Positions 20,926-33,107 of a stretch of 64,000 nt of DNA are shown here, in pieces; positions within the stretch are counted from its first letter, which is position 1, and the number at the start of each line of letters is the position of its first letter. The DNA comes from Inia geoffrensis. Lineage: Eukaryota; Chordata; Mammalia; Artiodactyla; Iniidae. The stretch lies in assembly GCA_036417435.1 (NCBI GenBank), contig CM070905.1, positions 68,217,092 through 68,281,091 of the forward strand. Reading direction: 5' to 3'. The position numbers and the translations under genes are program-made. Below the pieces are notes generated by a model. It was not told the origin of the DNA. It saw only the letters and a program-made list of their open reading frames with translations, and searched no databases.

Positions 20926-21540
20926 ACCATAATTCAAAAAGATACATGCACCCCAATGTTCACTGCAGCACTATTTACAATAGCCAGGACATGGAAGCAA
21001 CCTAAATGTCCATCAACAGAGGAATGGATAAAGAAGATGTGGTACCTATATACAATGGAATATTACTCAGCCATAAAAAGGAATGAAATAATACCACCTG
21101 CAGTAACATGGATGGACACAGACATTGCCATACTGAGTGAAGTAAGTCAGAGACAAATATCATATGATATTGCTTATATGTGGAAGCTAAAAAAAAAAAA
21201 TGGGACAAATGAACGTATTGACAAAACAGAAATAGAGTCACAGATGTAGAAAACAAACTTATGGATACGAAGGGGGTAAGGGGAGGGAAGGGATAAATTG
21301 GGAGATTGGGATTGACATATACACCCTACTATATGTAAAATAAATAATAAGAACCTACTGTATAGCACAGGAAACTCTACTCAATACTCTGTAATGACAT
21401 ATACGGGAAAATAATCTAAAAAAGAGTGGATATATGTATACGTATAACTGATTCACTTTGCTGGACACCTGAAACTAACACAACATTGAAAATCAACTGT
21501 GTGCCAGTAAAAATTAATTAAAAAATAAAAATAAAAAAAT
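20926..21540 (+). mobile_element. L1 3' end, 5' truncated
   Basis: AACCATAATTCAAAAAGATAC, then the ORF2 C-terminal region (open frame 20956-21249 with YYSAIKRNEIIPP) and the 3' UTR (CCTACTGTATAGCACAGG, TTTGCTGGACACCTGAAACT, ACAACATTGAAAATCAACTG), ending in an A-rich tail near 21540. The ORF2 tail reads without stops for 97 codons. Confidence 0.9.
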
Positions 21541-21599
21541 AATCTACTGAAGGTATCGAAAGTTGGATATTACCATACATATAGTTGAGCAAACTGATG

Positions 21600-21725
21600 T
21601 TCAACAGTGCTGGGTAAATCATGCAATGTTGCAAAATCCGTATCTGGCTTCAAATGGTATTCAAACTCAGCTCTCTTCTAGGAGATGGCTGGTCATCTTA
21701 TTTACACAATATCACTGAGCGCTGA
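21600..21725 (-). mobile_element. possible MIR, antisense
   Basis: AAATCATGCAATGTTGCAAAATCC and TGGTATTCAAACTCAGCTCTC recall the reversed MIR phrase in which a GGTCACACAG block is followed by TTTGAACCCAGGTCT. Weak match. Confidence 0.3.
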
Positions 21726-22289
21726 AAGAACTGCTGTCTATCACCAATTGCCACTGAAGGAAGGACAATTGATGTTCTATCACTACTAAACCTCAAAGCA
21801 AAAGTTTGGTTGTACACTTAACTTTATTAATAAAAACTTATTTTTACTTACTTTAGATTTTTACATCCCATTTGTACTGAATTAAGTTCTTATACTTTTA
21901 AAATACATGGGAAAATAATCACGTTTTATTCTATTTGAAGGGTTTAGGTCAGTACAGGAATATTTTCTGTCAAAAGGCATGTAATTTATATCTATTCCTC
22001 AATTTGTGAAAAGTATCTTTTAAAGCAAACAAACATTGTCTTGGTAAAGCAAATTTGCTGCCTTACACATTCTCCTTCATAGCATTTGTTGAAGATGCTT
22101 ACCTTGCTTAAATGTCTTTAAAGCTCATTAAAATATATTCACAAATATGTGTTCCATTTTTAAAAACTGCTCTACTAATGATGCATTAATACAGCTAACT
22201 TAATTAACACACAGTTTTATAAAATTATAGAGATACAAATCGAAAAGAAAAACAGCACAGGTAATAAGCTATTGAATTCTAAAAACTTG

Positions 22290-22400
22290 AAGAGTTTTTG
22301 GAGATTCAAACTCAGAGATTCAGAGAGTAAAATAACCTGTATAAATGTTAGTGCTGAACCAGGAGTACAACAAAAGCCTTCTAAATTAAAATGCAGGCAT
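22290..22400 (-). mobile_element. possible MIR, antisense
   Basis: AACTCAGAGATTCAGAGAGT, AATAACCTGTATAAATGTTAGTG and CTGAACCAGGAGTAC recall the reversed MIR core (GAGAGGTTAAGTAACTTGC, then AACCCAGG). Weak match. Confidence 0.33.
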
Positions 22401-23216
22401 TCTTTCTATTTTACATTAAATCATCTGAATTAAAGTCATTTAATGTAACTTCAGGGAATTATCAATTTGTTGTGTTTGGAGTTTTTTTGCCTCAAAAAGT
22501 GTAAAATTCTATCAGCGTGTACTAGGATTTACCCATAAGCACTTGTCAGCTTTTTGCTAGCAAGGACACACAGGACCAAACTAATTTGGATTGTACAATG
22601 AGAAGACATTCACCCCAACAGACTGAAAACGTCGAAACTACTAATTACTTTAAATAGTGGTATATCTATATACTTGCCTTAATTAATACGTTAATGTATT
22701 AATTGCTCCCATGTGGGGAACAAATTATAATTGATAGGGAAGGAGTAGAATCACTTGGAGATGAAGCTAGAAAAAAACTGGATTTTGAAGAGAAAAAAAA
22801 GACATTTGTGTAAACATGAAAGGCTTTGACAATGTGAAGGTAGAGTTTTAATTTGATTTGATTGACGACTGAGTCCTCATCGTAATTTCTTGAACAAGGT
22901 GGGGGGAAATGTATATCTTAGAGATGGGCCTCAATCTAAAAAGACAGCTGTGATTCTGTTTTGGAAAGCTTACCTTATTACTACATGGATAAAAGCTTTT
23001 TACATGTTTCTGAAGCAGTAACATGTAGCAAATAATGCTTCAAATGTATTTATGCTCAAACTTCCTTTTCTGTCCTTTTTACTGGTTTTTGCCCAGCGAT
23101 ATAACTCAGTTTGATCTGAGATGGAATGAAGTAGTTGTCTGAGGCAGAGCATTACCAGCTTTGGTGGGATGCAAGGCTTCATTTGATTAAAATAATATAT
23201 GGTTCCATTTTTTCAG
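22401..23216. other. unassigned sequence
   Basis: A 60-codon reverse frame at 23000-23182 lies next to a donor-like GTAAGC on the reverse strand, but I see no matching acceptor and no protein family. No gene is supported. Confidence 0.3.
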
Positions 23217-23255
23217 TATGTTTTGCTCATTTGGAACTCTTCAAGAGAGACATGG
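23217..23255 (+). other. microexon-like segment A (speculative)
   Basis: Thirty-nine bases lie between a good acceptor (GGTTCCATTTTTTCAG) and a consensus donor GTGAGT at 23256. With two leading bases the frame is open and reads CFAHLELFKRDM, leaving one base. That phase fits the segment at 31470-31515. No protein family is recognised, and chance pairing is a real alternative. Confidence 0.22.
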
Positions 23256-23399
23256 GTGAGTTTTTTTTGCTACCACAATCTACAAAGACATGATTTTTAT
23301 TGGCTATCAATATCACTTCTGAAGGATTCACTTTTGGTTTGACTCCTCTGTCTTTTGGTCCAAGTCTTCTTGAATACCAAAAATGAAATTAAGATATCC

Positions 23400-23560
23400 C
23401 AGATCAGGGATAGATTAACTGAATCATAAAGATGTAATCTCACAGACCATCTTGTTTGAAAATTTCTTTCACAAGCAAGAAAACTGAGGGAAATACCCTG
23501 AATGGAATGATTTGCAAATAGTTAATGAGCTGTGGCAGAGATAACTGTCTCTTGATTCCT
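23400..23560 (-). mobile_element. possible MIR, antisense
   Basis: AGCAAGAAAACTGAGGGAAAT, GAATGATTTGCAAATAGTTAATGAGCTG and GGCAGAGATAACTGTCTC recall the reversed MIR (GGAAACTGAGGC, then the AAGGTCACACAGC block). Diverged. Confidence 0.35.
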
Positions 23561-24240
23561 AGTGGTACACACTTAGACTACATAATCTAACTTTAATGCC
23601 TAGTAGTAAATAACTAAGTCAAATACTTTCTGAAAAGTGAGTGGCAGAAGTTGCTCAAAGCACGGCTGAGTGAAGTTAAGATAAAGGATAGAACAATTAA
23701 ATACTTTTCCGCATACTGAAAACAGAAAACCTAAGAACTGCCAAAGTGGATCAGATACCCAGCTCATCTCAGTATTTTCTTTCTGGCCATGGCAATAAGA
23801 AGACACATTTCTTCTCCCACAGGTCAATCTCAAAATTGGAAAATAAGCTGAATTGAGACTATAACTCAACAGCCTGTTTGCCCCTGTGGAGTTATTATTC
23901 ATGAATTTGTTCTAGCTTTTTTGAATATTTTTATATATTTTTGTTTCCCAGTTTTATATGCTCCTATAAATATTCTTGACTGTTAATTTGCTATAAGTCA
24001 ATGTTAACTTTTAAGAATCAAACAATGGCTTATTTTCTTGTATTTTTAGTTTGATTAACATCTTTGCCCTTATAACTTTACCGACCTAGACTACAAGTTA
24101 TCTTAAACTTCAACTTTTTGTATAAAAAGTTCATAAGACTTTCATATTTTTATTGATCAACCTTTCAAATAAAATTACTTTACCTTTCTCTGAATTTAAA
24201 AATTGCTCATACTTTACTATTAATTCACTTATTCACTTAA
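23561..24240. other. unassigned sequence
   Basis: A 100-codon reverse open frame at 23600-23902 has no recognised domain and no splice context. No gene or nameable repeat. Confidence 0.3.
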
Positions 24241-24241
24241 T

Positions 24242-24443
24242 CTTTTTTTTTGAGGTACATGGGCCTCTCACTGATGTGGCCTCTCCCGTTGCGGAGCACA
24301 GGCTCCGGACGCACAGGCTCAGCGGCCATGGCTCACGGGCCTAACTGCTCCACGGCACGTGGGATCCTCCTGGACCGGGGCACGAACCCGTGTCCCCTGC
24401 ATCGGCAGGCGGACTCTCAACCACTGCGCCACCAGGGAAGCCC
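24242..24443 (-). mobile_element. CHR SINE, short form, antisense
   Basis: A T-run (24242-24251) leads into GAGGTACATGGGCCTCTCAC, and the copy ends ACCAGGGAAGCCC at 24443. The duplication is short and degenerate (about TAAT). The B-box region is present. Open frames of 63-67 codons here are shadows. Confidence 0.92.
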
Positions 24444-24987
24444 TAATTTTTAATATATGTTTGGTACCAGAGTAAGGGCTTGAGATAAGAACAGACATGA
24501 CTGAAAAGCTCCTTGCTTTCCTGTTGCTATCGTAACTTTCCTAAAGTGGAATAATCAGAGGTACAAGAAGTAACTCTAGTAGCATTTCCATATACTTTGT
24601 GAAATCTCAACTCCACCCTTTTGATTTTACTATTATTGTTAACAATAATATAAATTAAAACTAAATGATATATACTACTCCTAAACATAAGCAATCTAGA
24701 GGTATTGTAAGCATTTTGCCTGGAAGTGTTGGTCTGGGGACTGGCTGATGGGCAGGCGCTCAAAGGACATCAGGGAGTCTACTGGTGGGGATCTGAATAC
24801 AGTGCGGAAAATTTTACTGGGAACTGGAGAAAACAGGACCTGTGTTGTAGAGTGGTAAAATGTCTAGCAACATTTCTCCTTCTCGTTAAGATAGGAATGG
24901 TATCTAATAAACTCCTGAACACAGCTGCGAAAATTTCTAGGCAAAATGTAAAAAACAATTTCACATCTTCTAGCTGCCTAGAAAATT

Positions 24988-24988
<1 letters not shown>
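24444..24988. other. unassigned sequence
   Basis: No gene supported. A 120-codon forward frame (24726-25088) runs through the GA microsatellite as an Arg-Glu repeat, which marks it as chance. Confidence 0.35.
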
Positions 24989-25044
<56 letters not shown>

Positions 25045-25055
25045 GGGAGGGAAAG
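24989..25055 (+). repeat. (GA)n purine tract, ~67 bp
   Basis: About 25 uninterrupted GA pairs (24991-25041) are followed by GGAAGGGAGGGAAAG. The plus strand is pure purine for the whole run, and the GA part has mirror symmetry. Such tracts can form triplex (H-DNA) and are often length-variable. Confidence 0.95.
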
Positions 25056-25979
25056 ATGGAACAAATAACAAAGGAACTTAAGTTTTAAAGCAAAATTTAA
25101 AGAAAAAAATTAATGAGCCAGGACTTGATCAGTTTGAAAAAACTGTTTCTCATTTTCAGCCCCTCCCATCAAAAGATTCTCAAGAACTGGCTTCAGAGAG
25201 AAGATAAAATCCAGGCACTACAAATATCACATGAACTCAGGCTTAAGATCACCAAGTTGTTACTAAAATTGTTTGTTAAGACCTAAAAAATTTTAAGGTC
25301 TTGCTTAGTGGATCTTCTCAAGAGTCCGCTTTATAGACTTTCAGGTAATAGGGTTTTTAAGAATCTTAAGGGAATCCTCCCACAGCGCGCTCTTAGGCAA
25401 CCCAGGTTAGAGAAAAGTCTATCAGGAAGATATATAGGGGTATGGTCTGTTGTCTAGTGGAGTGGATTTATAATTTGACACACAGGAAGCATGAAAAGTT
25501 TTTAAAGGAACTCTTCCAATTGGACTGATGGGGACAGAGACAGTACAAAATGAAAAGAAGTTGTTGAAGCTCCAACCTACTATGGGAAGGTAGCAGGCTG
25601 AGAAAACTGTTTAACAGAAAACATGGGCTATTTTTTTCTGGAAAAGACATAGTGTCTCAGACAGCAGAACTAAGAGTTAAGAGAATCATCTCCAGGAAGC
25701 TGAACTAGGTAGTAAACAAGAAACTGGCAACATGTGCTCTGCTGAATTTCAGAATTATTAAGAACCAGTAACTGCTATGTACTTTGCATTTCCTTACTTT
25801 TTGAATGGAAGTGTCCATGGCCTCTTATCCCACGCCATTGTATGTTGGGCGTGTACAGAGCGTAGAGATAATTTGTCTCTTTAGTTAACAGATCTTTATT
25901 TCAAGATAAATCATACTCAAGGAGCTATACTAGAGGAAGTGCACTCAGGAACCTCACCTGATTTAAGTTACAAGCTTCT
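25056..25979. other. unassigned sequence
   Basis: No gene or nameable repeat. A reverse open frame at 25468-25650 shows no motif. Confidence 0.3.
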
Positions 25980-26635
25980 GGAATTTGAGCTGATGTCATA
26001 ACCGATGAGGTTTTTGAGGGTCTTGGGAGATAGCATATTTTGTGTGTGATATGGCCATAAATTTGTGGGGGGGGAGAGGGTGAATGCTGCAGCTCCTCTC
26101 AATAGCAGTTGTCAATAAATTCTATGCCTATCTGATCACATGTCATACCCCAATGAAAGGTACCGTCTATTTCCATCTTTCTGAACCCGGGCCTAACTGA
26201 CAGAATGCAGTGGAAGTGACAATCTAGGCCTTGACGCTTCCACCTTTGTCTCTTGGAAAGCTGTTTCTGAAATGTGTGCTTTGCAGGGGACCCACCCAAC
26301 CTCCAAGTAAGAAGCTCAACTAACTTGAGACCTCCATGATGCGAGAAGTGAGAGAAGAGGCCTTCCCACCCTGAAGGGAGAGAGATAAGTCAAGCATCCT
26401 GGAGGGAGAGAGAAAAGTCAAGTACCAAGGTACCAGATATGTGGGTGAAGAAACTGTTTTGTAATTGGATCCTCCAGCCCCAGCTGCCAGAGCTAATGTC
26501 CATGAATCGGAGATAAATCACCCACTGATCACTTTCCAAATCCCTGCCCTACAAAACGGTGAGCAAGATAAAATTGTCATTTGAAGTCCTTACAGTTTGA
26601 AGTAGTGTGTTACACAACAATAAATAACTCAAGCC
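25980..26635 (+). mobile_element. possible old LTR (MaLR-like)
   Basis: TTTTTGAGGGTCTTGGGAGAT and TGTGTGTGATATGGCCATAA recall an LTR middle, and near the end AGAGCTAATGTCCATGAATC, GAGATAAATCACCCACTGAT, GTGAGCAAGATAAAATTGTC and TGTGTTACACAACAATAAATAACTC follow the end of a known old LTR-like repeat with an AATAAA-type signal. The order is convincing but the family is uncertain. No retroviral genes are seen. Confidence 0.4.
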
Positions 26636-29200
26636 AAACACACCTATAGTATTCATTTACGATTCTGAAATACTTTTGGTAATAGTTGTTTTTTCGGGCA
26701 CTGAAATGTAATTTATAAAAGTTGGAGCCTTAAATGCAGTTGACAGAAATAAAAAGATCATAGAATTTGACATTAGATTGACAACTTAATTCAAAGTTTG
26801 GTTTCGACTGTCTTGGGTTTTATAATTGCAGTTAAAATGCCAATACACAGTCCTTGAAAATATGATACGACCTATACCACTGCTCCCATCAAGGTGCATC
26901 CCAACTGCATAAACCCTCTTGGTACCTGTACTTAGCATTCAAAGCCCAGCACAATTCCTACCATCTTTGAAAAACCTTACCTAGTATTCTGACTCTCAGA
27001 CTTCCTTTCTCCTTCACTTAAGAACTTTCTACTACCCTCAGCTTGAACTCCAATCTTCCCTTCAAGGATCAGTTTACTTATAGAAAACTAGAATCAAAGA
27101 AAAGACAGCTTAAGATTTCAAAGGGTTTGTGCTGTTCTTCTGATTTTTTACTTTCACTCCAGCAATCAAGTTCCTGTCTTTTTTTCCCCTTGCGATTTTG
27201 TGCCTCTCCAGGATTTAATTTATGTAAGTGACTGTATGTTGTTGTTAGTCCTTGCTTTAGAAACATCTGCATGCTTGCACAAACTCCATATTTGTGTGAC
27301 TATCTCCTCCAGGAACTGATCAATCCTTGTATATTGTGTTACCCTTAAGAGGAGATTAACAAACCTCTTGCTCTCTACTATAACACTGCATGGATTACTT
27401 ACATATACTGATTTGTCACATACTTTCCACTTATGATCTATATTTTGACTCGTTTTTATTTAAGTAAAAGTGTTAATCATCTTATTAAATTGGGAGCACA
27501 TTTGAAGGAAGAATTACCTGCGGTATTCTTATCATAGAGTGATTTTCAAAGATTAATATAAATAAGATCATCTCTTTTTATTCAGGAGATCTGGAATGAG
27601 GTTAAAATCTGCACTCCAGATGTTTCTGGTCCAGAGACTATACTATAAACACTGTTCTGTGCAATGAGGATGAGAGTCAAGACAATCTTCTAATAGTAAC
27701 ATAAAGCGGTGAGAGACTAGAGAGCACATCCAGTTAGAAAACCTTTGCAAAAGTGCAAAGGAGAGCCACCAGGAGCCTGATCTAGACAGTGGAATTGGGG
27801 ATGGAAAGGAGGGGACAGATGGAAGCTAAACTAGCTATTAATACGTTCCTGCAACTGTTTTCTATTAAAGCTGCCTTAAAAACATGAAAATGCACTGTTG
27901 TAAGCACTAAAGCAAACAACCAAAAAGATGTTTTCTTAACTGGGAAATTATGATGTGCAGTTATGTTTGCTATCTAAATACAAATTCTGCATGTAGGCGG
28001 CATTTATGGAAGAACCAAAAACAACCACAATACACTGTATCGTAGCAGAAACAAAATAAACTAGCTGTACTTGGCATAGTAATGATAAACCCTTTAAATT
28101 AAATCTTTATGCAGATTCTATTTCATACTCCAAACTTTTCATGGAGTCTGTGTAATTCTGATATGTAAACCAACAAATAGATATGCTCTGTGTATTGAGT
28201 AGCCGGTTTGGGTACCAGCTGGCTTGGCTGTATGCCTTTCTAATGGTAATGAAGTCACACAGCTGCTAGGACAATCAGCTGGAGTTCAGATTATCTCCAG
28301 CTAAATGGATATCCATTGACTAGCTTCTTATCCGGACTCATTAAAGTTCGGTATTGACAAATGAAGAGTGCTTAGAGGTTTATAGCTAAGAGGTATCTAG
28401 AAATGAACTTGTTGACTTTTTTCCCCTATAGCTTTCTCCTTGTGATTCACAGGGTATCATTCATCTATTTGAGATGTGTGATTACTAATGTACTATAAAA
28501 TTTTAAGTACTCTTCCATCACTGTTTTTAAAGTGAACAAATATTCCAAAAGCAAGCAGTCACATGCATCAATAAGAAGTTGTCACTATATGAAAACAAAA
28601 GCATCACCAAAAAGTACTGTTTTTCTTTAAAGCGAACAGAGAAAGACATGATTCTCAGAAAAAGTTTATAGTTGAACTGAAATTGATTTTTATTTAAAGA
28701 CTCTTCCTTGCAAGTATTGTAGTGAATAATTTCCAAGATTTGACTGTAGCTACACTAGTTTACATGTCACTGCAAACTAAATTTCTTTCAACCTAACAAA
28801 CTAGATAAAGTGTATCAGTGTAAGTTAGTTAATTCTGTATGTAATCATCCCTTGAACATGCTAACACTTTTTCAAATCCTCAAGGTAACAAGAACTTGAA
28901 CTCAATACCTGTTACTCTCTAAAGGTCAGGAGCAGAAAACAAGTCTTCACATTACAGTAAAGCTCTCCAATGTTCTTCCTTTACCCCCTGCTGCACTCAA
29001 AGCACAGAGCTCAGAAATAATATCCCATGTTTTGAACTGGTCAACTATTTATTTCATGTACTCAATTTTTTGGTTTCATTTTGTTTCAGGATTGCCTAAC
29101 CTTATTTCCCACTCTCATCCTCATCCTCCCTTATCCTGCAGACTACCTTCTACTTGTCACAAGTTCACTGCCTTTGTGAAGATGTTAAAAATGCTTAGTC
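26636..29200. other. mostly unassigned sequence; weak L2 trace at 26890-27080
   Basis: AGCATTCAAAGCCCAGCACA and CAATCTTCCCTTCAAGGATCAG weakly recall L2 ORF2 3' phrases. Open frames at 27043-27272 and 28527-28736 have no recognisable domain. No gene is supported. Confidence 0.3.
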
Positions 29201-29201
29201 C

Positions 29202-29530
29202 TCGGGGCTTCCCTGGTGGCGCAGTGGTTGACAGTCTGCCTGCTAATCCAGGGGACACGGGTTCGAGCCCTGGTCTGGGGGGATCCCGCATCCCGCATGC
29301 CACGGAGCGACTAGGCCCATGAGCCACAACTACTGAGCCTGCGAGTCTGGAGCCTGTGCTGCGCAACGAGAGAGGCCGCGATAGTGAGAGGCCTGCACGC
29401 TGCGATGAAGAGTGGCCCCGGCTTGCCACAACTAGAGAAAGCCCTCGCACAGAAACGAAGACCCAGCACAGCAAAAATAAATTAATTAATTAATAAACGC
29501 CTACCCCCAACATCGGGAAAAAAAAAAAAA
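29202..29530 (+). mobile_element. CHR SINE, intermediate form (~325 bp)
   Basis: From CGGGGCTTCCCTGGTGGCGC through an intact B-box GGTTCGAGCCC to GATGAAGAGTGGCCCCGGC, then AAATTAATTAATTAATAAACG and a poly-A run. The 9-bp duplication GCTTAGTCC is perfect (29193-29201 and 29531-29539). An extra segment (CGCCTACCCCCAACATCGGG) before the A-run is unlike the other copies. Confidence 0.95.
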
Positions 29531-29539
29531 GCTTAGTCC

Positions 29540-30450
29540 ATGTTTTCCGACTTCCACCTCCAAAAATCAGTTTAAAATTGCCTCCTAAATGTATATGTAT
29601 ATAATTATTTGCCTTGGAGTTTGATTCAATGTCCTTTAGACTCTTCCTCTTTTTGAAACAGAAAACAAATCTTTAGCAGACGTTCCTCAAGAAGATATGG
29701 AAATAGAAAAGTGGTGGTGAAGTACAAATGTGAACGAAGCTCAAAACCCCAGTTTATTTACTTCTTTACAATGTCCCCATATAAATTCTCTATCCTCTCT
29801 CTGATCTGCAGTGTACTTGTTTAATTTCTAGATCTCTTTATTGCTGATTGTAAAGACAGAGCAACATTCTTCCCCTGGCAGTAATGTGATTTAAAATGCT
29901 TTCGCTTTGAGCTACAGCCAGATACTTCTGTAGGTCTGCATCATATTTTCAAGTGTAAGTGCTACAAGGCAGGACCTATGGCATTATTAAACGCATATTC
30001 TCTAGCTTACAGTGTGCACTAACACTAAGACTAACCACACTTCCTGGTAACTCGGAATAAAGATTTTGGCAGAATCCTCTTATTAGGGAAGAACAAAATT
30101 CCAGGCCTTCCCCAAACCAATAAGTGTAAACTCACCGCAGGATGGATGTTGTCCTGACTCCACAGAGCATGCTCAGAGCAAGTCCAGACCTCCACACAAA
30201 GTACATTTTGGGGAGGCAAAATGGCAAACTCCTACAGTCAAAAACTACTTGTTAATCGTTTTTTAAACTTTTTAAAGGGAACAAGTATGTTCTCTAGTCT
30301 CAAAACATTTACACACACACACACAAAAAAAGGTAGAAAATATGCAAATAAAGTGTCCCTATATTGGCACAGCGTGACACTGGGAGTCAGAAGATCTGCT
30401 TAAGTCTGGGAATTTATGAGAATCACTTAATCGCTTTTGATTAGTAAAAC
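29540..30450. other. unassigned sequence; weak L2 trace near 29955-29985
   Basis: A phrase GTAAGTGCTACAAGGCAGGACC resembles the L2 3' block. Nothing else can be named. Open frames at 30031-30219 and 30221-30403 show no domain, and the second crosses a short CA run (30310-30325). Confidence 0.3.
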
Positions 30451-30454
30451 AGGA

Positions 30455-30560
30455 GTTCAGATTTCATTCATTCACAAAACAAAGATATGCCATAGGCTGT
30501 GCAAGGCACTGGAAGCACAGAAGTCCAATACACAGACCTCTGAGGAGATCACACCTGGAA
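30455..30560 (-). mobile_element. L2 LINE 3' end, antisense
   Basis: TTTCATTCATTCACAAAACAAAG, then GCTGTGCAAGGCACTGGAAGC, CAATACACAGACCTCTGAGGAG, is the reversed L2 3' end (CATTCATTCA, GGCACTG and GAGGAG blocks in order). Confidence 0.65.
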
Positions 30561-30689
30561 TGCCTAGGGTACCTGAAAATTCAAGATTCTGTTAGTAGGT
30601 GAGTGGGTAGGAACATCATTACTCCCTTGGATTTTCCACACAAAAAACATTTAGTGCTGACATCCTCTGCTATAGAAGTGGCTGTTGAT

Positions 30690-31035
30690 ATTCCTCGATA
30701 TTCTGTTCTCTTCTGTATTTCCTGGCAGCTTAACCACTGACTAGTTCTGGCTAGTAGAATGTAACTGGAGGAAACAGGGGTAATAAGTATCACCTGTAGC
30801 CAGGAGTAGTTACCTGTCCAGGATTCCTTCTTTTTGCCCTGTTTCCCACTCCATCTGTAGGCTGGATGCTGCCAAGGTGACACTGTACTTACAATATAGC
30901 ACAGGTACTGGCGGCAAGTACCTGGGCTATTTAGAGGACAACTACCTAACCCATGGACAAGATATAACTTCTGCTGGGTTAAGCCATAGAGATTTAAAGG
31001 TTTGTTTTTTTGTTGCAGCATAACCTAGCATAACA
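30690..31035 (+). mobile_element. old interspersed repeat, family unresolved (copy 1)
   Basis: Inner phrase GGCTAGTAGAATGTAACTGG and the end phrase GTTAAGCCATAGAGATTT, then TTGTTGCAGCATAACCTAGC, are shared in order with copies at 61640-61970 and 63605-63765. The end is a very common old mammalian repeat consensus. The 146-codon reverse open frame 30581-31021 lies on the opposite strand of this repeat and is not a gene. Confidence 0.6.
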
Positions 31036-31469
31036 TGCTTAATTCAAACAACTATATAATATTAAAATTCTCACTCACTGACATAAAAAATTAATATCAG
31101 TCAGTGCTTTTCATGACAATTCCAGAACCTAGCATCTTATTCTCTGGCTCTCAAAACATAAGCATTTAAGCTCTGATATTTTCTCCAAGGAACGTTGCAA
31201 TTTTAATGGAATACATAACTCTCCTGAGCATACTGTTAGAGATGCTCCTGAAATATTAAATGTGCCATGTAAAATCCTTAATGGTCTATTACTAATCAGC
31301 ATTTTCATGGAGAATCCACATATGACTTAATGTTAAATATGTCAAGCCATAAGGTGTGTGAGGATGTTTTCATTTTGTACTTGCATAGAGATTTTCACAG
31401 TGTTCTTATTTTTGATGCCATTTGGGAGTATCTGTGGATTCCATGTCTTTGTTCACCCTTTCTCCTCAG
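31036..31469. other. unassigned sequence
   Basis: No nameable repeat or open frame of note directly before microexon-like segment B. Confidence 0.3.
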
Positions 31470-31515
31470 GTATCCATGGAAGGCCATATGTTGAACCAAC
31501 GTGGTACCCCCTGAA
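31470..31515 (+). other. microexon-like segment B (speculative)
   Basis: Forty-six bases lie between a very good acceptor (GTTCACCCTTTCTCCTCAG) and a consensus donor GTAAGT at 31516-31521. With two leading bases the frame is open and reads IHGRPYVEPTWYPL, leaving two bases. Both other frames have stops. It joins in phase to segment A upstream (making a Gly codon) and to segment C downstream (making a Lys codon). Confidence 0.28.
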
Positions 31516-33107
31516 GTAAGTTTTCCTCTTTAAAATGCTACATTTTGCAGCATTCTACGTACCATCTATCTACATTCCATTATGTTGGCACAGGTCTGAC
31601 CAACTTGCAAGCAGGCAGAATGCCAAACACACAGATGGTATGGGGGAAAGAGCCAAAAAAAACATGTGAATCAACTGTGGGTACTGATGGCATAATTCCC
31701 AGACATGAAAGTCCAAACACTTGTCCATCCTAAGCTTACAGTACATACTTACAGACACGCAGATTTGTCAACAATAATCTAGCACTGACAGATTAATTTT
31801 ATAAAATATTTTTTAAAGCCACCTTTGGCTGCTGAGGATAGCTACAAGGGAATAACTCCACAAAGCTTGGTGTTCAATCTTTTGTCATTACCCAGGTGAC
31901 TCTTCAAAAGACAAATAGGCAAGACGTTTAAAAAAAAAAAAACGGTTTCTAACTAAATCAGTTTTAAATAAATGGAAAAAGTGTATCTTGGCTTTATTCA
32001 TATGTACTGTGCAACAAAAACAGAAGACAAATGTCAATAAACTATATGCTAGGACCAAAGACTGCACAGCAGGCTTCAAATTGTGGCTGTTAAATACTCA
32101 TCTTTCACCCTTATGTCTCTGTGATCAAAACTGTATTGTTTTAAAACCAGTAAACTTTATTATCAGGATTGGACCTGTGAGCACAAGAAATGGACAGTCC
32201 ATGATTTGAGGATCTTTAAATGGATCACCCACTTAAAGAATGCCTTCCCTGCTGTCTTGGCAGTTTGCCTGAAATTTCTTAAATTATTGCCACTTAGTTA
32301 GGTTAAGCTATTTTATCTCCTGAAGGTGCTTGTTAGAAGGAAAATGTTTTATTAGGGAAAATAGAACAGAAGACTTTGGATTTGGGGGATAGATGAGGTA
32401 TAATTATTGCAGCAAAGGTCCTCAGGACCTAGTGGGAAAGACCCCCAGAATCCCTTCACCTTACTCATAAGCTGTACTAAGGACAATTCCTATTAAATTG
32501 GTTTTAGAGAGAACATCTATTAAATAAGTTGATACTGAACTTCTTGAGGTAGAATATAGAAAATTAATTCAGGACCTAGATAACCTATTTAATATGTTCA
32601 GAGTGACTGAGTAATATATTTAACTCAGGTCTCTTGAGCCCAAATCCAGTGCTATTGTTATTATCCTATCATCCTGCCATTTTACAGAGTTGAACTAGTT
32701 CATTTATTTAACTTTTAGAGTTAAAGATGTGAATAGGAATATTATATTCAATTTTCAAGACACCATTTACTAAATGACTACTAGCATGTAAGTGCAAGAT
32801 TTCAAACGAGCATGGAGAAAATAAATTGTCCTTTCTAAGTGGCTGGTTAAATCATGTTACGTTTCCATAATTTTCTTAAATTCCATAGCATATAGTACAC
32901 ACATTTAGACTCTTCTATGATTAACCATCTCACTACCGTTTGAATCTTGATTCCAGGTCAATTTATGTCCATTGTCTATAGATGTATTTTGTTTACCAAA
33001 TAATGAATACATACTTCCAGTGCAACATATTCACGTTTGCAGAACATCAAACATAGTCACAGAAACTGGTGTTTGAGAAGTCTACTTTAATCTTATTTTC
33101 CTACAAG
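31516..33107. other. unassigned sequence
   Basis: Short overlapping open frames at 31545-31758 and 31888-32209 show no domain. A weak reversed MIR-like trace (TCTTGAGCCCAAATCCAGTGC) lies near 32630. Nothing else can be named. Confidence 0.3.

Noticed and set aside
24726..25088. 120-codon frame with an Arg-Glu repeat
   Set aside because: The repeat is simply the (GA)n microsatellite read in frame, and the rest has no domain.
27164..27222. Segment with a good acceptor (TTTCACTCCAG) and GTAAGT donor
   Set aside because: It is open but low-complexity pyrimidine text, possibly L2-derived, and including it between segments A and B does not give a recognisable peptide.
28760..28820. Exon-like open segment before a GTAAGT near 28820
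   Set aside because: The acceptor has no pyrimidine tract and no neighbour segment fits it.
30581..31021. 146-codon reverse open frame
   Set aside because: It lies on the opposite strand of an old interspersed repeat, with no recognised domain and no splice or promoter signals.
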